This document shows positions 17,735 through 30,744 of a stretch of DNA of 32,060 bases, piece after piece. Position 1 is the first letter of the stretch, and each line of letters opens with the position of its first letter. The notes under the pieces are model-generated. The model did no database searches, was not told the origin of the DNA, and worked only from the letters and a program-made list of their open reading frames with translations. Origin of the DNA: [Haemophilus] ducreyi (GTDB taxonomy: Bacteria; Pseudomonadota; Gammaproteobacteria; Enterobacterales; Pasteurellaceae). The stretch covers positions 1-32,060 of the forward strand of contig NZ_FOJC01000011.1 in NCBI RefSeq assembly GCF_900109315.1, in the 5' to 3' direction. Both the position numbers and the translations under genes were made by a program.

Positions 17735-19533
17735 CTATTTTTGTGCCTGTTCTGCTGCTTTTTTAGCTTTTTCTTGCGCTTCAGCTTCTGCACCGTATAC
17801 CCGTTTTGCTGGCTGTGATTTGGTAATTTTCACATCTGAATATTTAATCGTTGGTTTACCCTCAGCGTTATAATAAGCACGAGTATGTTTTAAATAATTC
17901 ACATCATCACGTTCAGTATAGTCTAACCGTTGATGCGCACCACGCGACTCTTTACGTTCAACTGCAGAACAAGCAATAGATTGCGCAACATCTAAAATAA
18001 AGCCCAATTCAATCTTATAGAGTAAATCAGTATTAAACACACTTGATTTATCCTTAATACTAATATTCTTATAACGTTCTTTAAGCTCTTCAATTTTATT
18101 TACCGCCCCTTCCATACTGGCTTGTGTGCGATAAATACCACATCCTTCTTCCATTGCATCGCCCATTTGATTACGAATATCTGCCCAGGATTCATTACCT
18201 TCTTGACGTGCTAACATATGTAATCGATCCACCACATCTTGTGCTTGTGCATTAATTTGTGTTTGATGACGAGCGCCTATTTCTTGTGTACGGCGCGCAG
18301 CATTTTCGCCCGCTACTTTACCAAATACCACCAATTCAGCTAATGAATTAGATCCTAAACGATTCGCACCGTGTAAGCCTGAAGAAGCACATTCACCAAC
18401 TGCAAATAGACCTTTAATTGAGGTTTCTGCTTGCATATCCACTTCAATTCCCCCCATTGTGTAATGCACAACAGGGCGAACAGGAATCGCCGCTTTGACA
18501 GGATCAACACCTTCATAAGCGCGTGCTAATTCACAAATAAATGGCAAACGTTCAGTCAAATGTTTCTCACCTAAATGACGTAAATCTAAATGTACAACAT
18601 CAACACCTTTTTCTGTTTTTAATGTATTTCCTTTTCGCCATTCTTGCCAGAATGCTTGGGAAACTTTGTCACGTGGGCCTAACTCCATATATTTATTTTC
18701 TGGTTTACCAATCAGTGTTTCTGGGCCAAGACCATAATCTTGCAAGTAGCGGTAGCCATCTTTATTCACTAAAATACCGCCTTCACCACGACACCCTTCC
18801 GTCATTAAGATCCCCGTATTTGGTAGCCCTGTTGGATGATATTGAACAAACTCCATATCACGTAATGCTACGCCGTGACGATAAGCCATTGATAAGCCAT
18901 CACCCGTCACAATGCCACCATTAGTATTAAAACGATAAGTTCGGCAACCACCGCCTGTCGCAATCACGACCGCATTAGCATTGATTTGAACGATGTTACC
19001 TTCCATCATATTCATCGCAACACAGCCACGCGCTTCGCCATTATCGGTCAAAATATCTAACACAAAATGCTCATCAAACCGAATAATGTTAGGGTATTTC
19101 ATCGATGTTTGGAAAAGGGTATGTAATAAATGAAAGCCTGTTTTATCTGCAGCGAACCAAGTACGTTCAATTTTCATCCCACCAAAACGACGCACATTAA
19201 CTTCGCCATCTGCTCGACGGCTCCAAGGACAACCCCAACGTTCTAATTGAGTCATTTCAAGCGGTGAATGTTCAACAAAATATTCGACAATATCTTGTTC
19301 ACACAGCCAGTCCCCCCCCCGACAGTATCATTAAAATGATTATCAAATGAATCGCTATCTTTAATCACCGCAGCAGAGCCCCCCTCTGCCGCTACCGTAT
19401 GGCTACGCATTGGATAGACCTTTGAAATTAAGGCGATTTTCAGATTAGGATTAGCTTCAGCCGTGGCAATTGCTGCACGCAGACCACCACCACCAGCACC
19501 TATAATTGCAACATCAAAATTAATACTTTGCAT
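17735..19533 (-). pseudogene. frdA: Fumarate reductase flavoprotein subunit, frameshifted in a poly-G tract
   Basis: FrdA reduces fumarate to succinate as the terminal step of anaerobic respiration. The ATG at 19531-19533 follows GGAG with a 6-base gap. The N-terminal part has the FAD motif GAGGGGLR, and [14 protein letters not shown] holds the His that binds FAD covalently. At a run of nine G (19312-19320 on the plus strand as C) the frame slips. After HFNDTVGGG the sequence reads TGCVNK and soon stops, whereas one more G would give [15 protein letters not shown] and continue unbroken to 17735. The remainder is excellent FrdA: HYTMGGIEVD, GLFAVGECASSGLHGANRLGSNSL and FNTDLLY. With ten G the protein would have 599 residues (E. 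coli 602). It may be a phase-variable gene, a mutation or a homopolymer sequencing error. Confidence 0.9.
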
Positions 19534-19882
19534 TATGCACTCCAAAATAATGATTATTTCTCAATATAATGAAGCATTGTGCCATTATTCAAGGCGCTGT
19601 ATAAGCCTGTTTTACACTTTGCTGACATAAAATTTGGCATTTTGTGATCTACCTCAATAAAAGCTAATCAAGCAATAGCAATATAGGGAAATTCGCGATT
19701 ACCTAGATAAAAACGCTTCGCATTAAGCGGCTAACTTTACAAAATACTATACACAATTATGCGGTAAATTAACTGCTAAAAAAGACCGCTTATGACCCAC
19801 TAACCACCCAAAGCGCAAATTACACTTCACAAGCATAACAAAATATCGCTAAAATTCAGTTTTTTATGGCAAAAGGCAACTT
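19534..19882. promoter_or_regulatory. frdA-epmA divergent intergenic region with FNR-like site
   Basis: 349 bases with no gene. GTGATCTACCTCAA at 19644-19657 (minus strand TTGAGGTAGATCAC) matches 8 of the 10 defined bases of the FNR box. A further TTGAT half-site lies beside it at 19665-19674. FNR control of frd is well established in E. coli. A -10 at the ideal distance is not clear here: the nearest options are TGTAAA (19616-19611) and TTATAC (19604-19599), neither at a canonical spacing. The epmA promoter is not identifiable. USS cores occur near 19725 and 19788. Confidence 0.45.
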
Positions 19883-20866
19883 ATGAGTGACGCATCCTTA
19901 ACAAAGATTAATTGGCAACCGACCGCTTCTATCCAGACATTATTAAAACGTAGCAAAATTATGGCAGAAATCCGTCAGTTTTTTACTGACCGTGGTGTAT
20001 TAGAAGTGGAAACGCCCGCTTTAAGTGAATACTCAGTCACTGATGTACATCTTTCTACTTTCAGTACCGAATTTCTCTCACCTTTTGCTAAACAAGCAAA
20101 AACCTTGCATTTGATAACCAGCCCTGAATACCACATGAAGCGCTTACTCGCGGCAGGAAGCAGTTCGATTTTCCAACTTTGTCGCGTATTCCGCAACGAA
20201 GAATCAGGCAAACGCCATAATCCAGAATTTACCATGTTAGAATGGTATCGCCCCCATTTTGATATGTACCGCTTAATCAATGAAGTAGATGACTTGTTAC
20301 AACAAATCTTAGATTGTGAGCCGATAGAATCCTATAGCTATCAATTTGTATTCCAGACTTATGTCGGATTAGACCCACTGTCCGCTAGCCGTGCACAATT
20401 AGTTGAAAAAGCCCGCAAACACGGCTTTGCTTGTGACGAAGATGAAAATCGCGATACCTTATTACAATTTTTATTTAGCGAGATTGTAGAAGCGAATATC
20501 GGCCAAGAACGCCCCACAACCGTCTATCATTTCCCATCATCACAAGCGGCATTAGCACAGATTAGCTCAGAAGATCATCGCGTGGCTGAGCGGTTTGAAA
20601 TCTACTATAAAGGATTAGAGCTAGCAAATGGCTTCCATGAATTAAATGATGCCAAAGAACAAATACACCGTTTTGAACGAGATAATCAATTACGCGAACA
20701 GATGAATTTGCCACCACAACCATTAGATATGCGTTTTCTAGCCGCCTTAAAAGCTGGCATACCAAATTGCTCTGGAGTAGCACTAGGTGTCGATCGTTTA
20801 ATTATGCTTGCCCTCAACGCAAACCATATCCAAGAAGTAATGGCATTTGGTGTTGAAAGAGCATAA
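19883..20866 (+). CDS. epmA: Elongation factor P--(R)-beta-lysine ligase
   Basis: EpmA (PoxA/GenX/YjeA) attaches (R)-beta-lysine to a conserved Lys of elongation factor P, which rescues ribosomes stalled at poly-Pro. The 327-residue protein equals the family length and is a class II lysyl-tRNA synthetase catalytic core without the anticodon domain. Motif 1 is near [19 protein letters not shown]. Motif 2 is [32 protein letters not shown] follows, and motif 3 is [19 protein letters not shown] lies 8 bases upstream of the ATG. Divergent orientation from frdABCD is the same as in E. coli. Confidence 0.96.
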   Translation: MSDASLTKINWQPTASIQTLLKRSKIMAEIRQFFTDRGVLEVETPALSEYSVTDVHLSTFSTEFLSPFAKQAKTLHLITSPEYHMKRLLAAGSSSIFQLCRVFRNEESGKRHNPEFTMLEWYRPHFDMYRLINEVDDLLQQILDCEPIESYSYQFVFQTYVGLDPLSASRAQLVEKARKHGFACDEDENRDTLLQFLFSEIVEANIGQERPTTVYHFPSSQAALAQISSEDHRVAERFEIYYKGLELANGFHELNDAKEQIHRFERDNQLREQMNLPPQPLDMRFLAALKAGIPNCSGVALGVDRLIMLALNANHIQEVMAFGVERA

Positions 20867-20892
20867 CCATTGATATGCAAGATAAAGATAAT

Positions 20893-20925
20893 AAGCGGGC
20901 AAATTTAGATTCAATTTGCCCGCTT
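20893..20925. terminator. Bidirectional terminator between epmA and dapF
   Basis: AAGCGGGCAAATT (20893-20905) and AATTTGCCCGCTT (20913-20925) form a perfect 13-bp stem with a 7-base loop between convergent genes. The arms resemble diverged uptake-signal cores (AAGCGGGC). Confidence 0.85.
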
Positions 20926-20944
20926 GTATGGCCAATAAAAATAA

Positions 20945-21769
20945 CTATAGTTTAATAAATCCATCATAAATATGCGTCGCCGTGCCTGTCATATAAAGCG
21001 GTTTACCCTTGCCTTGCCACTCAATTTGGAGTGTACCGCCGGGCAAACTAACTTGCACATTAGCATCTAGTACACCTTGCATAATACCAACCGCAACCGC
21101 AGCACAAGCACCACTACCACAAGCCTTCGTTTCACCTACGCCACGTTCAAACACGCGTAATTTAATATGATGGCGATCAATGATTTGCATAAAGCCAACA
21201 TTCGCCCGCTCGGGAAAGCGGTGATGTTTCTCTAATAAAGCACCAAGCTGATGTACAATGGCGTTCTCAATATCGTCCACCTGTAACACACAATGCGGAT
21301 TACCCATCGAAACAACACCGCACAACACCGTTTGTAAATCAGTACGCAAAATGTAGTTTTTCTCAAATTTATTGGCAATAAATGGAATTTTTGCCGGTTC
21401 CCAAATCGGCTCTCCCATATTTACCCGCACATTTTCTTCATCCACTAAAGTTAATACCATTTTACCTTTAGCAGTACTGACATACATATCTGATCGATTA
21501 ATTAAGCCCTTTAGACTAACGAAGCGGGCAAAACAACGCGCGCCATTTCCACATTGAGCAACTTCACTGCCATCTGCATTAAAAATACGGTAGTGAAAAT
21601 CAAGCTCAGGGTCGTAAGGTGGCTCAACAAGTAACAATTGATCAAAACCGACTCCATAATGACGATCTGCTAATTTACGGATCATATCTTCTGTCAAATA
21701 AACATTCTGTGTTACCCCATCAATCACCATAAAGTCATTACCCAGCCCGTGCATTTTTGAAAATTGCAT
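20945..21769 (-). CDS. dapF: Diaminopimelate epimerase
   Basis: DapF converts LL- to meso-diaminopimelate, needed for lysine and for peptidoglycan cross-linking. From ATG 21767-21769 the protein has 274 residues, the same as E. coli, and begins [17 protein letters not shown]. An upstream ATG in frame (21784) is less likely because AGGAA sits 7 bases before the chosen start. The two catalytic cysteines are in AQCGNGARC and KACGSGACA, and GGTLQIEW and [12 protein letters not shown] follow. It supplies the substrate for LysA, encoded about 5 kb away, but the two are not in one operon. Confidence 0.96.
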   Translation of the reverse strand: MQFSKMHGLGNDFMVIDGVTQNVYLTEDMIRKLADRHYGVGFDQLLLVEPPYDPELDFHYRIFNADGSEVAQCGNGARCFARFVSLKGLINRSDMYVSTAKGKMVLTLVDEENVRVNMGEPIWEPAKIPFIANKFEKNYILRTDLQTVLCGVVSMGNPHCVLQVDDIENAIVHQLGALLEKHHRFPERANVGFMQIIDRHHIKLRVFERGVGETKACGSGACAAVAVGIMQGVLDANVQVSLPGGTLQIEWQGKGKPLYMTGTATHIYDGFIKL

Positions 21770-21948
21770 ATTATTTCCTATCATAAAAAAAGTTAATTAT
21801 TAAATATGCTAGAGATTAGTTTTATTTATTGCTATATTAAGCCACCTTTTCACGTAAGGTAAAACAAATAGAAAAGGCTCTCCTCTCTAAGGATAATTTC
21901 TTCAAGTATGGAGATTTTTTTACTGAATTACAATGGAGTAATTAAATT

Positions 21949-23271
21949 ATGTCCTCGATGTTTTTTTTACAATTTGCCATAGTTTTACTATGTATTTTAA
22001 TCGGTGCGCGTGTGGGTGGCATCGGATTAGGTGTATTTGGTGGTTTAGGTTTAGCGATTCTCTCTTTCGGTTTCGGGTTAAAACCTGCGGGCTTGCCTAT
22101 TGATGTCATGTTTATGATTATGGCGGTTGTTTCTGCAGCTGCTGCAATGCAAGCGGCTGGAGGTTTAGATTATATGATCAAAATCGCGACCAAAATCCTA
22201 CGCCGTAATCCTAAGTACATTACTTTTATCGCGCCATTAGTCACTTGGACTTTTACTGTATTAGCAGGCACGGGACACGTAGCCTATTCTGTCTTACCTG
22301 TTATTGCAGAAGTAAGCCGTCATAATGGTATCCGCCCAGAGCGCCCTCTTTCTATGGCGGTGATCGCTTCACAATTTGCAATTGTTGCTAGCCCTATCTC
22401 CGCTGCCGTCGTGGCTGTAGTGGCATTATTAGAACCACAAGGCATTACACTTCCTAATGTATTAATGGTAACGATTCCTGCTACCCTATTAGGCTTAGCA
22501 CTTGCTTGTGTATTCGTGAATAAAATGGGTACAGAACTTAAAGATGATCCAGAATATCAACGCCGTTTGCAAGATCCTGAATATGTCAAAGCTAACCATA
22601 CCAACACAGATTCAACAAACATCGAGCTTAAACCAACGGCAAAACTTTCTGTTAGTTTATTCCTATTCGGCGCTTTATTAGTGGTATTAATGGGCGCAGT
22701 GCCATCATTACGACCAATCTTTGATGGCAAACCAATGGGAATGGCACACACCATTGAAATTATTATGCTGACAATAAGTGCATTAATCATTTTCTTCTGT
22801 AAACCAAATGGTAACGAAATTACCAAAGGTTCTGTATTCCATGCAGGTATGCGTGCAGTTATCGCCATTTTTGGTATTGCCTGGTTAGGGGATACATTAA
22901 TGCAAAGCCATATAACTGAAGTGAAAAGTATGGTATCAGGCCTCGTTGAAACTGCGCCTTGGGCATTTGCTTTTGCGCTCTTTATTTTATCTATCTTAGT
23001 AAACAGCCAAGGGGCAACCGTTGCTACACTTTTCCCATTGGCAATTGCTATCGGTATTCCAGTACCCGTTATGATTGGGGTCTTTGTTGCCGTAAATGGT
23101 TACTTCTTCATTCCTAACTATGGCCCAATCATTGCCTCAATTGACTTTGATACCACTGGCACCACTAAGATTGGCAAATATATTTTCAACCATAGCTTTA
23201 TGCTACCTGGTTTATTAAGTATGGTATTTAGTATCTGCTTTGGTTTGTTAATCGCCAATATGGCATTTTAA
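21949..23271 (+). CDS. dcuB: Anaerobic C4-dicarboxylate exchanger, Dcu family (DcuB-like)
   Basis: An inner-membrane carrier of 440 residues in the DcuA/DcuB family. It exchanges external fumarate, malate or aspartate for internal succinate and so feeds fumarate reductase. Around ten or more hydrophobic helices are visible. Conserved blocks are [82 protein letters not shown] and [18 protein letters not shown]. Some stretches look closer to DcuA ([18 protein letters not shown]) and others to DcuB (GTGHVAYS), so the B label is tentative. GGAG lies about 10 bases upstream. I found no good FNR box in the 164-base leader. A terminator follows directly. Confidence 0.88.
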   Translation: MSSMFFLQFAIVLLCILIGARVGGIGLGVFGGLGLAILSFGFGLKPAGLPIDVMFMIMAVVSAAAAMQAAGGLDYMIKIATKILRRNPKYITFIAPLVTWTFTVLAGTGHVAYSVLPVIAEVSRHNGIRPERPLSMAVIASQFAIVASPISAAVVAVVALLEPQGITLPNVLMVTIPATLLGLALACVFVNKMGTELKDDPEYQRRLQDPEYVKANHTNTDSTNIELKPTAKLSVSLFLFGALLVVLMGAVPSLRPIFDGKPMGMAHTIEIIMLTISALIIFFCKPNGNEITKGSVFHAGMRAVIAIFGIAWLGDTLMQSHITEVKSMVSGLVETAPWAFAFALFILSILVNSQGATVATLFPLAIAIGIPVPVMIGVFVAVNGYFFIPNYGPIIASIDFDTTGTTKIGKYIFNHSFMLPGLLSMVFSICFGLLIANMAF

Positions 23272-23281
23272 TCTCGCCATA

Positions 23282-23316
23282 AAAAAGCCCTCAGCAAATA
23301 AGCTTGAGGGCTTTTT
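23282..23316. terminator. Terminator between dcu and crcB
   Basis: AAAAAGCCCTCA (23282-23293) and TGAGGGCTTTTT (23305-23316) form a 12-bp stem with an 11-base loop, 10 bases after the dcu stop. Its T/A-rich flanks let it work in both directions between the convergent genes. Confidence 0.92.
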
Positions 23317-23325
23317 GCTAAAAAG

Positions 23326-23688
23326 TTAATAAAATCGACCGCTTACCCAAAATTTTGCCACTAAAATCCCTAGTATAGTCAATACTAAACCGCCAATTAA
23401 ATGCGCACTAATTACCGCTAATCCTCACCAATATTTTTCGCTTAAAATGAACTGACTAACCTCTGCCGAAAAACTAGAAAACGTAGTAAAACTGCCTAAA
23501 AAACCGGTGACAAACAATAATTTTTGTGCGTCTTGCAAATTAACACCTAGCGTAATGCCAATTAAAAAACAACCGCATAAATTCACAAACAAGGTACCAA
23601 ATGCAAATTGAGTCAAAAAGGGATTAAACCAAACCGCTAATTGCCAACGTAAAATAGCGCCCAATGAAACAAGCAACATATTCATCAT
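23326..23688 (-). pseudogene. crcB: Fluoride channel CrcB (Fluc) with in-frame TGA
   Basis: CrcB/Fluc is a small four-helix membrane channel that exports fluoride as an antiparallel dimer. The open frame from ATG 23686-23688 gives 87 residues with helices 1-3. It retains FVNLCGCFLIG (pore Asn) and FLGSFTTFSSFSAEV (the Phe-box region). After SEKYW a TGA at 23425-23427 interrupts the frame. Beyond it the same frame continues as GLAVISAHLIGGLVLTILG, a typical fourth helix, to TAA at 23326. Without the stop the protein would have 120 residues, the normal size. A single base change in one codon explains the lesion. The gene starts inside the stop codon of the MFS gene (TAATG), so translation is coupled. 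The truncated product probably cannot form a channel. Confidence 0.82.
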
Positions 23689-24752
23689 TACACCAAAAAT
23701 AAATGCGGAATTAAATTCATCACAATTACTGTCGCAATTGATAACAATAGCCGAGATGCGCCAAAAATAAAGCCGCGATTTACGCCGTTATCAAATTTTA
23801 CTAATAAATTCACCATTGCCGTTAACGCATATACCTCTACCACCGTAAATATAACTAAATACAGATAAGCTGAAAATAACGAAATATAATGCAATGTAAT
23901 AAACCACGGCACAATCATTGCTGCAGCTAAGATCGGCGCAACCCATACCGTTTGTTTAGCGTTTAAATTGATTTTTCGCGAAAAATAACTCTGTAATAAC
24001 ACTGTCAGCAAACCATTCACAAACAATGCGATTGGACTATGCTCTGGCATAGCCAATTTGTTATCAAATAAAAATGGAAAAATCACAAAAAAAGAAGTCG
24101 CAATTGATAGCGGAATAAACAACATTAAATGCACAAATAAAAACTCTTTGGTAAGAATCTGCTTAATTTGCCCCAAACGGAATTTAACCAATGTTTGTGC
24201 TGTTTGAATCTGATAAAACGGCTTCACCATCAAAACAAATAAGCTCGCTTCAATCGCAAAGCAGACCCAAATTAACAACGCAATTTGGTCAAACTTAATA
24301 AATGGGATAACCAACAAAGGGGCCACCATTGAAGACATTGAAGTCACTTGCAAATATTTGCCTTGTAGCCTAGTCTTCTCGGCATATTCTTCCCCGGCTA
24401 ATGCTAACAGACAAGCCTTAGCATTCGTGCTAAATAAACAACTGCCCAAACCAAAACAGACTGTTGCTAACAGCAATATGGCGTAATGATCGGCGGATAA
24501 AAAGAAAGCATACGCACAAACATCAAGCAAACAGCCTAACAACATCATCTTGGCTAAGCCATACCGATCGCCCCAAATGCCCGCTAAAATAGCTAATGCT
24601 TGATTACAAAAAAACAACAAAGAGAGCGAAAACGCAATCTCAGCATTACTCAAGCCTTTCTTTTGTAGATAAATAAAAAAAACCGTTTGCATTGAAAAAA
24701 ATGCTAATGTCGAAAAAAAACGACGAATAAGTAAAAGTCTTTGAAGGTGCAT
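23688..24752 (-). CDS. Major facilitator superfamily transporter of unknown substrate
   Basis: A polytopic inner-membrane protein of 354 residues with about ten or eleven hydrophobic helices, somewhat short for the superfamily (usually near 400). The best MFS mark is GIWGDRYGLAKMMLLG at residues 58-73, the loop 2-3 signature with Asp-Arg and Gly. The remaining sequence is hydrophobic with few charged residues inside helices, and one central cytoplasmic loop lies near 180-205. It resembles sugar-efflux or drug-efflux type MFS proteins of Pasteurellaceae, but I cannot name a substrate. It overlaps crcB (TAATG), so both are co-transcribed. No clear ribosome binding site precedes the ATG. Confidence 0.8.
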   Translation of the reverse strand: MHLQRLLLIRRFFSTLAFFSMQTVFFIYLQKKGLSNAEIAFSLSLLFFCNQALAILAGIWGDRYGLAKMMLLGCLLDVCAYAFFLSADHYAILLLATVCFGLGSCLFSTNAKACLLALAGEEYAEKTRLQGKYLQVTSMSSMVAPLLVIPFIKFDQIALLIWVCFAIEASLFVLMVKPFYQIQTAQTLVKFRLGQIKQILTKEFLFVHLMLFIPLSIATSFFVIFPFLFDNKLAMPEHSPIALFVNGLLTVLLQSYFSRKINLNAKQTVWVAPILAAAMIVPWFITLHYISLFSAYLYLVIFTVVEVYALTAMVNLLVKFDNGVNRGFIFGASRLLLSIATVIVMNLIPHLFLV

Positions 24753-24847
24753 AAATCAATAAAAGTTGTAAAAATTAAGCAAGATATTACCGCTTTTGAG
24801 CACAATATTCGATATAATTCAACAAATTTTCCAATCAATGAAGCCTT

Positions 24848-26889
<2,042 letters not shown>

Positions 26890-26901
26890 TAAAAATACAA
26901 A

Positions 26902-26946
26902 AAAGCGGTCGATTAATACACATTATCTGAATTAATCGACCGCTTT
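26902..26946. terminator. Long hairpin terminator built on uptake-signal pair, murQ/prmA
   Basis: AAAGCGGTCGATTAAT (26902-26917) and ATTAATCGACCGCTTT (26931-26946) form a 16-bp perfect stem with a 13-base loop, between convergent genes. Each arm contains an AAGCGGTCG uptake-signal core. Confidence 0.88.
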
Positions 26947-26961
26947 ACTGAAGTAAAAATG

Positions 26962-27843
26962 CTATTGCTTAATGCCAGTAATACGGCACCATTCTTCCTT
27001 TTCAACCACTGGATCCAACTTAAATACTGCCGCATACGCTTGGCAAACTGATTCTGCTTGAGTCGCTAAAATACCAGACAGGCCTAAATAGCCTTGAGGC
27101 TTAACTAACGTCATAATATTAGGAGCAAGTTCTTTTAACGGGCCAGCTAAAATATTTGCCACTACGACATCTGCTTGTAAAGCTTGCGGTTGATCTTTCG
27201 CTAAAAACAGTTGTAACCGATCCGCTACACCGTTAGCTGCCGCATTATTTTGCGACGCTAGTATCGCTTGCGGATCAATATCGATCCCGATCGCTTGTTT
27301 AGCGCCTAATTTAAGGGCAGAAATGGCTAAAATACCTGAACCACAACCAAAATCAATCACGGTTTTGCCCGTTAAATCCAAACCATCTAACCACTGCAAG
27401 CAAAGGGCTGTAGTCGGATGCGTACCTGTACCAAATGCTAAACCAGGATCTAACATTACATTTACCGCATTCTCATCTGGCACCTCACGCCAACTTGGAC
27501 AAATCCACAAACGTTGACCAAATTGCATCGGATGGAAGTTATCCATCCATTCCCGTTCCCAATCTTTATCTTCAATTTGTTCAACCTTATGGGCAAAATC
27601 AGCCGTAACAAGACCGCTAGTAATTAACACACTAACAACGGCTTGCATATCTGTTTCTGCATCAAATAAGCCCATTACATCCGTGTTACCCCATAAGCGT
27701 GTTTCACTGGGTAGCGGTTCAAAAATCGGAGTATCTTGACTATCCATAAAGGTAACTGATACTGCGCCTATTTCTTCTAAAAAATCACTGATTTGTTCAG
27801 CATATTTATCTGTACTATTTAAACGAATTTGTAGCCACGCCAT
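26962..27843 (-). CDS. prmA: Ribosomal protein L11 methyltransferase
   Basis: PrmA trimethylates amino groups of ribosomal protein L11 using SAM. The 293-residue protein equals E. coli in length. The N-terminal L11-recognition domain ([19 protein letters not shown]) is joined by a linker to a class I methyltransferase domain. That domain has [12 protein letters not shown], the SAM motif [13 protein letters not shown], acidic GIDIDPQA, and the NILAGPL motif that replaces the usual N/DPPY. AAAGGA lies 7 bases upstream of the ATG. No damage is seen. The gene is 43 bases after tldD, in the same direction. Confidence 0.97.
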   Translation of the reverse strand: MAWLQIRLNSTDKYAEQISDFLEEIGAVSVTFMDSQDTPIFEPLPSETRLWGNTDVMGLFDAETDMQAVVSVLITSGLVTADFAHKVEQIEDKDWEREWMDNFHPMQFGQRLWICPSWREVPDENAVNVMLDPGLAFGTGTHPTTALCLQWLDGLDLTGKTVIDFGCGSGILAISALKLGAKQAIGIDIDPQAILASQNNAAANGVADRLQLFLAKDQPQALQADVVVANILAGPLKELAPNIMTLVKPQGYLGLSGILATQAESVCQAYAAVFKLDPVVEKEEWCRITGIKQ

Positions 27844-27886
27844 ATTATTTCCTTTTTATCTTATCCAAACAGAGCAAAATAATGCC

Positions 27887-29347
27887 TTAACTTCGACCAC
27901 CCACGGTAATTTTATCTAACTTAACCATTGGTTGCCCCACGCCAACAGGCACTGATTGACCCTCTTTGCCACAAGTTCCAATGCCGGGATCGAGCTCCAT
28001 TTTACGACCGACCATTGAAACGTGCTGCATCGCTTCAATACCACTTCCAATTAAAGTTGCCCCCGTCACCGGCTTAGTAATTTTACCCTTCTCAATTAAA
28101 TAAGCTTCTGCGGTAGAAAAAACAAACTTGCCAGAAGTAATATCTACTTGACCACCGCTAAAATGCGGTGCATAAATACCATATTCAACCGATTCAATCA
28201 TTTCAGCAAAACTATGTTGCCCTTCAGTCAGATACGTATTTGTCATGCGAGGCATGGGTAAATGCGCATAAGACTCACGCCGGCCATTACCCGTTGGTGC
28301 AACACCCATTAAACGAGCATTTAATTTATCTTGGATATAACCTCTCAAAATGCCATTTTCAATTAAAACATTACGTTGCGAAGGCACCCCTTCATCATCA
28401 ATAGTCATGGAACCACGTGCATCAACAATAATGCCATCATCAACAATGGTACAAAGCGGTGAAGTAACTTGCTGACCGATTTTACCCGTAAAGAGCGAAG
28501 ATTCCTTACGATTAAAATCGCCCTCTAAACCGTGGCCAACGGCTTCATGTAATAAAATACCCGGCCAGCCCGCGCCTAACACAATCGGCATTGTGCCCGC
28601 CGGAGCAGGTAATGCCCCTAAATTAACTAATGCCTGACGAACCGCTTCTTTAGCTAAAAATTCTGCCCGGTTATAGCCCACCATTTCGCCATTAAGTACT
28701 TGAGGCTCAAAAAACCACGTGAGCCCATAACGACCGCCCGCACCGGCTGAACCACGCTCACGTTTGCCATCTTCTTCTACTAATACGGAAACCGACAAAC
28801 GCACAAGCGGTCGAATATCTGCGGCTAAAGTTCCATCAGTAGCAGCCACCAATACTTCTTCATAAACCGCCGAAATACCCGCATTCACTTGCATCACACG
28901 GCTATCTTCAGCTCGTGCGGTGCGATCGACTAAATGTAATAATTCAACTTTCTGTTCACGACTAATACTATCCAACGGATTGATCGCAGCATAACGCTGA
29001 GGAGCAACCGTTTGTTTAAACGACTGTATGGCTAAGTGGCTATGCGTATTATCAATTGAACGAGCTGCCTGCGCACACTGTAATAATTGATTAAAACTAA
29101 TTTGATCGGCATAAGCAAAACCCGTTTTCTCGCCTGAAACCGCACGGACACCAAAACCACGATCGATATAAAAGCCACCCTCTTTAATAATTGAATCTTC
29201 TAATGACCAACTTTCGTCCATACTCAATTGAAAATAGAGATCGGCATAATCAATCTTACGTGTTGAAAATTGATCTAATGCTTGCATTAAATGCGATAAT
29301 TCAAGCCCACTTGATGTAAGTAAGTTGTGTGAAACCTGATGTAACAT
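27887..29347 (-). CDS. tldD: Metalloprotease subunit TldD
   Basis: TldD forms a heterodimeric metalloprotease with TldE (PmbA) that degrades unfolded short peptides; in E. coli it takes part in microcin B17 maturation and CcdA turnover. The 486-residue protein (E. coli 481) has the zinc motif HEAVGHG. Other blocks are [51 protein letters not shown] and [19 protein letters not shown]. The C-terminus is [23 protein letters not shown] precedes ATG 29345-29347. It diverges from tilS. tldE is not in this window. Confidence 0.96.
   Translation of the reverse strand: MLHQVSHNLLTSSGLELSHLMQALDQFSTRKIDYADLYFQLSMDESWSLEDSIIKEGGFYIDRGFGVRAVSGEKTGFAYADQISFNQLLQCAQAARSIDNTHSHLAIQSFKQTVAPQRYAAINPLDSISREQKVELLHLVDRTARAEDSRVMQVNAGISAVYEEVLVAATDGTLAADIRPLVRLSVSVLVEEDGKRERGSAGAGGRYGLTWFFEPQVLNGEMVGYNRAEFLAKEAVRQALVNLGALPAPAGTMPIVLGAGWPGILLHEAVGHGLEGDFNRKESSLFTGKIGQQVTSPLCTIVDDGIIVDARGSMTIDDEGVPSQRNVLIENGILRGYIQDKLNARLMGVAPTGNGRRESYAHLPMPRMTNTYLTEGQHSFAEMIESVEYGIYAPHFSGGQVDITSGKFVFSTAEAYLIEKGKITKPVTGATLIGSGIEAMQHVSMVGRKMELDPGIGTCGKEGQSVPVGVGQPMVKLDKITVGGRS
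28803..28812 (+). repeat. DNA uptake signal, exact ACAAGCGGTC, within tldD
   Basis: A second exact copy, on the strand opposite the tldD coding strand, with the same GC before and GAA after it as the murQ copy. Shorter AAGCGGT cores recur through the window, for example near 1624, 10584, 15929 and 29410. Confidence 0.75.
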
Positions 29348-29457
29348 ATTTGTTCTCTGCTAAATAAAATATGCTAAATTTTAACAAATTATTCTAAGAT
29401 AAGCTAAAAAAGCGGTAGAATTACCTTTTAATTTTGCTAATTAAGTCAATAATACCT

Positions 29458-30744
29458 ATGTTACTGTCTCGTTTTCAACAACAGCTCACACAGCATTTCC
29501 CACAACAGCCAAATGTTTTGCTTTCCCTCAGTGGTGGAATTGATTCTGTCGTCTTATTAGATCTATTTAGCCGTACCACAACACCGCTACGCGCCATCTA
29601 CATCCATCACGGTTTAAGCGCCAATGCAGATAACTGGGCAGACTTTTGTGAAGCATTATGTAAGCAGTATAATATCCCCTTTATTTTACAAAAGGTTACG
29701 GTCGATAAATCCACCGGTATTGAAGCAGGTGCTAGAACTGCACGCTATAAAGCTATTGCTAAGCATATTCAAGCAAATGAAATCTTAGCTACCGCTCATC
29801 ATCTTAATGATCAAGCTGAAACATTTTTATTAGCATTGAAAAGAGGCAGTGGAGTGAAAGGATTGAGTGCCATGCAAATAGTGAGCCATCGCCAAAATAT
29901 GACTATTTTCCGCCCACTACTCAGCACCACTAAAAAAGATATCCAACAATATGCCAAACAACAACAATTATGCTGGATTGAAGATGAAAGTAACCAAAAT
30001 AACCACTATGATCGTAATTTTTTACGTAATCAAATTTTACCGCTACTACTACAACGTTGGCCACAATTCAATCAAATGATTGCACGTAGTGCCAAACATT
30101 GCACAGCACAACAACAGTTACTAGCCGAATTATTAGATGAAGAATTACACCGCTACGCTAACATAGATGAAAAAAGCCTACAAATTAGTCAATTTAAACA
30201 CTTCTCCCCCCTAAAACAACAACAATTAATCCGCTTATGGCTAGCAAAATGCGATATACCAATGCCAACAAGCGCACAATTCGAGCAAATTATAAGCGGT
30301 TTCTTAAATTCGGCCACGGATAAAAATCCACAACTAAGACTGGAGAATTGGACATTACGTCGCTTTCAAAAAACACTCTACTTAACACCACAATTAGCAA
30401 ATACTCAACATTTCTGCCAAATATTATCAGTCAATCAAACCATCGATTTACCAGATAATCTTGGACAATTAACCAGACAACCACAGCAAATTATTTACCA
30501 ACAAACACATAAAACAAACCGCTTATTACTGCCTGAGTCACTTCGAACCGTACCATTAACAATAAAATTACACCAAACAGGCAAAGTAAAACGTTATCAA
30601 CACCCACACAGTGAAGAAATGAAAAAGCTATACCAACAAGCAAAAATTCCCGTATGGCAACGAACAAGAACCGTACTAGTCTTCTTTGAAGATCAATTAG
30701 TTGATTTATTGACTCAACATAAAAATCCACAAAATAGTGATTAA
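29458..30744 (+). CDS. tilS: tRNA(Ile)-lysidine synthetase
   Basis: TilS changes C34 of tRNA-Ile2 (CAU) to lysidine so that it reads AUA codons; it is essential. From ATG 29458 the protein has 428 residues (E. coli 432). The PP-loop ATP motif [12 protein letters not shown] lies near residues 22-33. [52 protein letters not shown] and [18 protein letters not shown] follow, then the two C-terminal TilS domains. A TTG start 24 bases earlier is possible but less likely; no strong ribosome binding site marks either. Its stop TAA (30742-30744) overlaps the xerD stop on the other strand. Confidence 0.95.
   Translation: MLLSRFQQQLTQHFPQQPNVLLSLSGGIDSVVLLDLFSRTTTPLRAIYIHHGLSANADNWADFCEALCKQYNIPFILQKVTVDKSTGIEAGARTARYKAIAKHIQANEILATAHHLNDQAETFLLALKRGSGVKGLSAMQIVSHRQNMTIFRPLLSTTKKDIQQYAKQQQLCWIEDESNQNNHYDRNFLRNQILPLLLQRWPQFNQMIARSAKHCTAQQQLLAELLDEELHRYANIDEKSLQISQFKHFSPLKQQQLIRLWLAKCDIPMPTSAQFEQIISGFLNSATDKNPQLRLENWTLRRFQKTLYLTPQLANTQHFCQILSVNQTIDLPDNLGQLTRQPQQIIYQQTHKTNRLLLPESLRTVPLTIKLHQTGKVKRYQHPHSEEMKKLYQQAKIPVWQRTRTVLVFFEDQLVDLLTQHKNPQNSD

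Noticed and set aside
18541-18924. 127-codon open frame on the plus strand opposite frdA
   Set aside because: It lies wholly antisense to strongly conserved FrdA sequence, has no recognisable motif and no ribosome binding site.
19312-19320. Programmed ribosomal frameshift in frdA
   Set aside because: A G-run alone could allow slippage, but no stimulating structure was identified and FrdA homologues are made without frameshifting. Tract-length variation or error is simpler.
21785-21948. FNR site upstream of the Dcu exchanger gene
   Set aside because: I looked for TTGAT-N4-ATCAA and close variants in the 164-base leader and found none convincing.
23425-23427. TGA in crcB as a selenocysteine codon
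   Set aside because: CrcB is not a selenoprotein family, the position is not catalytic, and no selenocysteine insertion hairpin was apparent just downstream.
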